Origin: Semisulcospira habei
Taxonomy: Eukaryota; Mollusca; Gastropoda; Semisulcospiridae
Assembly: GCA_036245525.1 (NCBI GenBank)
Contig: BTPG01000004.1
Location: forward strand, 163,251,025-163,315,024
Direction: 5' to 3'
Length of the DNA stretch: 64,000 nt
This document shows positions 63,753-64,000 of this stretch, one piece after another. A program made the position numbers and the translations under genes. The stretch's first letter is position 1; the number at the start of each line of letters is the position of its first letter. Under the pieces are notes generated by a model that worked only from the letters and a program-made list of their open reading frames with translations, made no database searches and was not told the origin of the DNA.

Positions 63753-64000
63753 TTACACTGAATTACAAAGAACCACAAGTTGTAAAGCGTCCTTATCAGT
63801 AATGTGGGGACGGACTGAGGCAATCCTTCTCAGCTCTCGGTAAGTGGAACGGCAGACATGACTGACATGGTCTGTCATGGTGAGGTTAGAGTGAAGTATG
63901 ACGGCAAGATTCCACACTTTGAATATGATGACCCCATAGCTCCAGTGTTTCACTCTGACACTGGCTGATTTGGAGCGCGTTCATGATAGCGTTGCTGCCC
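63753..64000 (-). pseudogene. CR1-like LINE fragment running off the window
   Basis: The minus-strand frame reads VWNLAVILHSNLTMTDHVSH and VCRSTYRELRRIASVRPHIT, the region after the YADD motif in CR1/L2-clade reverse transcriptases (usually NLGVxLDxxLTMxxHV, then RxLRRIxxxRxxLT). It ends at a stop near 63753 and continues beyond the right edge. Confidence 0.75.

Overview
The window is animal nuclear DNA, most likely from a lophotrochozoan and possibly a gastropod mollusc. It is AT-rich, intron-rich and crowded with transposons. The only host gene I can support is a PBX/extradenticle-type TALE homeobox gene on the minus strand. Its exons run from about 54.5 kb down to 13.1 kb: the PBC domain at 54278-54522 and 53007-53197, homeodomain helices 1-2 at 38112-38610, helix 3 at 32395-32542, and a C-terminal exon at 13139-13237. 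The helix 1-2 exon is present three times in tandem. All three copies are 136 bp, in the same phase, intact and bounded by AG/GT. They are separated by only 44 and 47 nt, which is the classic layout of mutually exclusive exons.

The intron between the C-terminal and helix-3 exons holds a complete 16.8-kb Polinton/Maverick (adintovirus-like) element at 14064-30893. It has near-identical 569-bp terminal inverted repeats and an AGAAT target duplication, and it sits inside a SINE-like repeat whose own 13-bp duplications flank the composite. All of its genes are open. They include a DDE integrase, a protein-primed type B DNA polymerase, an A32/FtsK-like packaging ATPase and a double-jelly-roll type major capsid protein. 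A set of small proteins and membrane proteins that I recognise as recurring in metazoan Polintons is also present. No adenain-type protease is recognisable. Most start codons are preceded directly by an AATAAAA-like motif, a candidate shared promoter signal.

Other regions: 0.49-3.26 kb holds a frameshifted transposase-like gene of a family I cannot name, split by a SINE insertion. At 3.43-7.46 kb a 404-bp local duplication has one unit empty and the other carrying a 3.2-kb LINE. A 31-bp minisatellite lies at 7.59-7.98 kb. At 39-42.8 kb there are LINE remnants and non-autonomous hAT-like elements. A 4.0-kb hAT element with an 8-bp target duplication lies at 43859-47890 and is broken by a LINE fragment, a SINE and a frameshift. 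From 49 to 64 kb there are foldback elements, 68-bp and 59-bp tandem arrays, a tRNA-derived SINE, a second near-identical LINE 3' end, a solo LTR and a degenerate second hAT gene.

Target-site duplications allow much of the nesting order to be read directly. The SINE family and the LINE show clean duplications, and the LINE copies are about 99% identical, so they were probably active recently. The Polinton looks intact and young.
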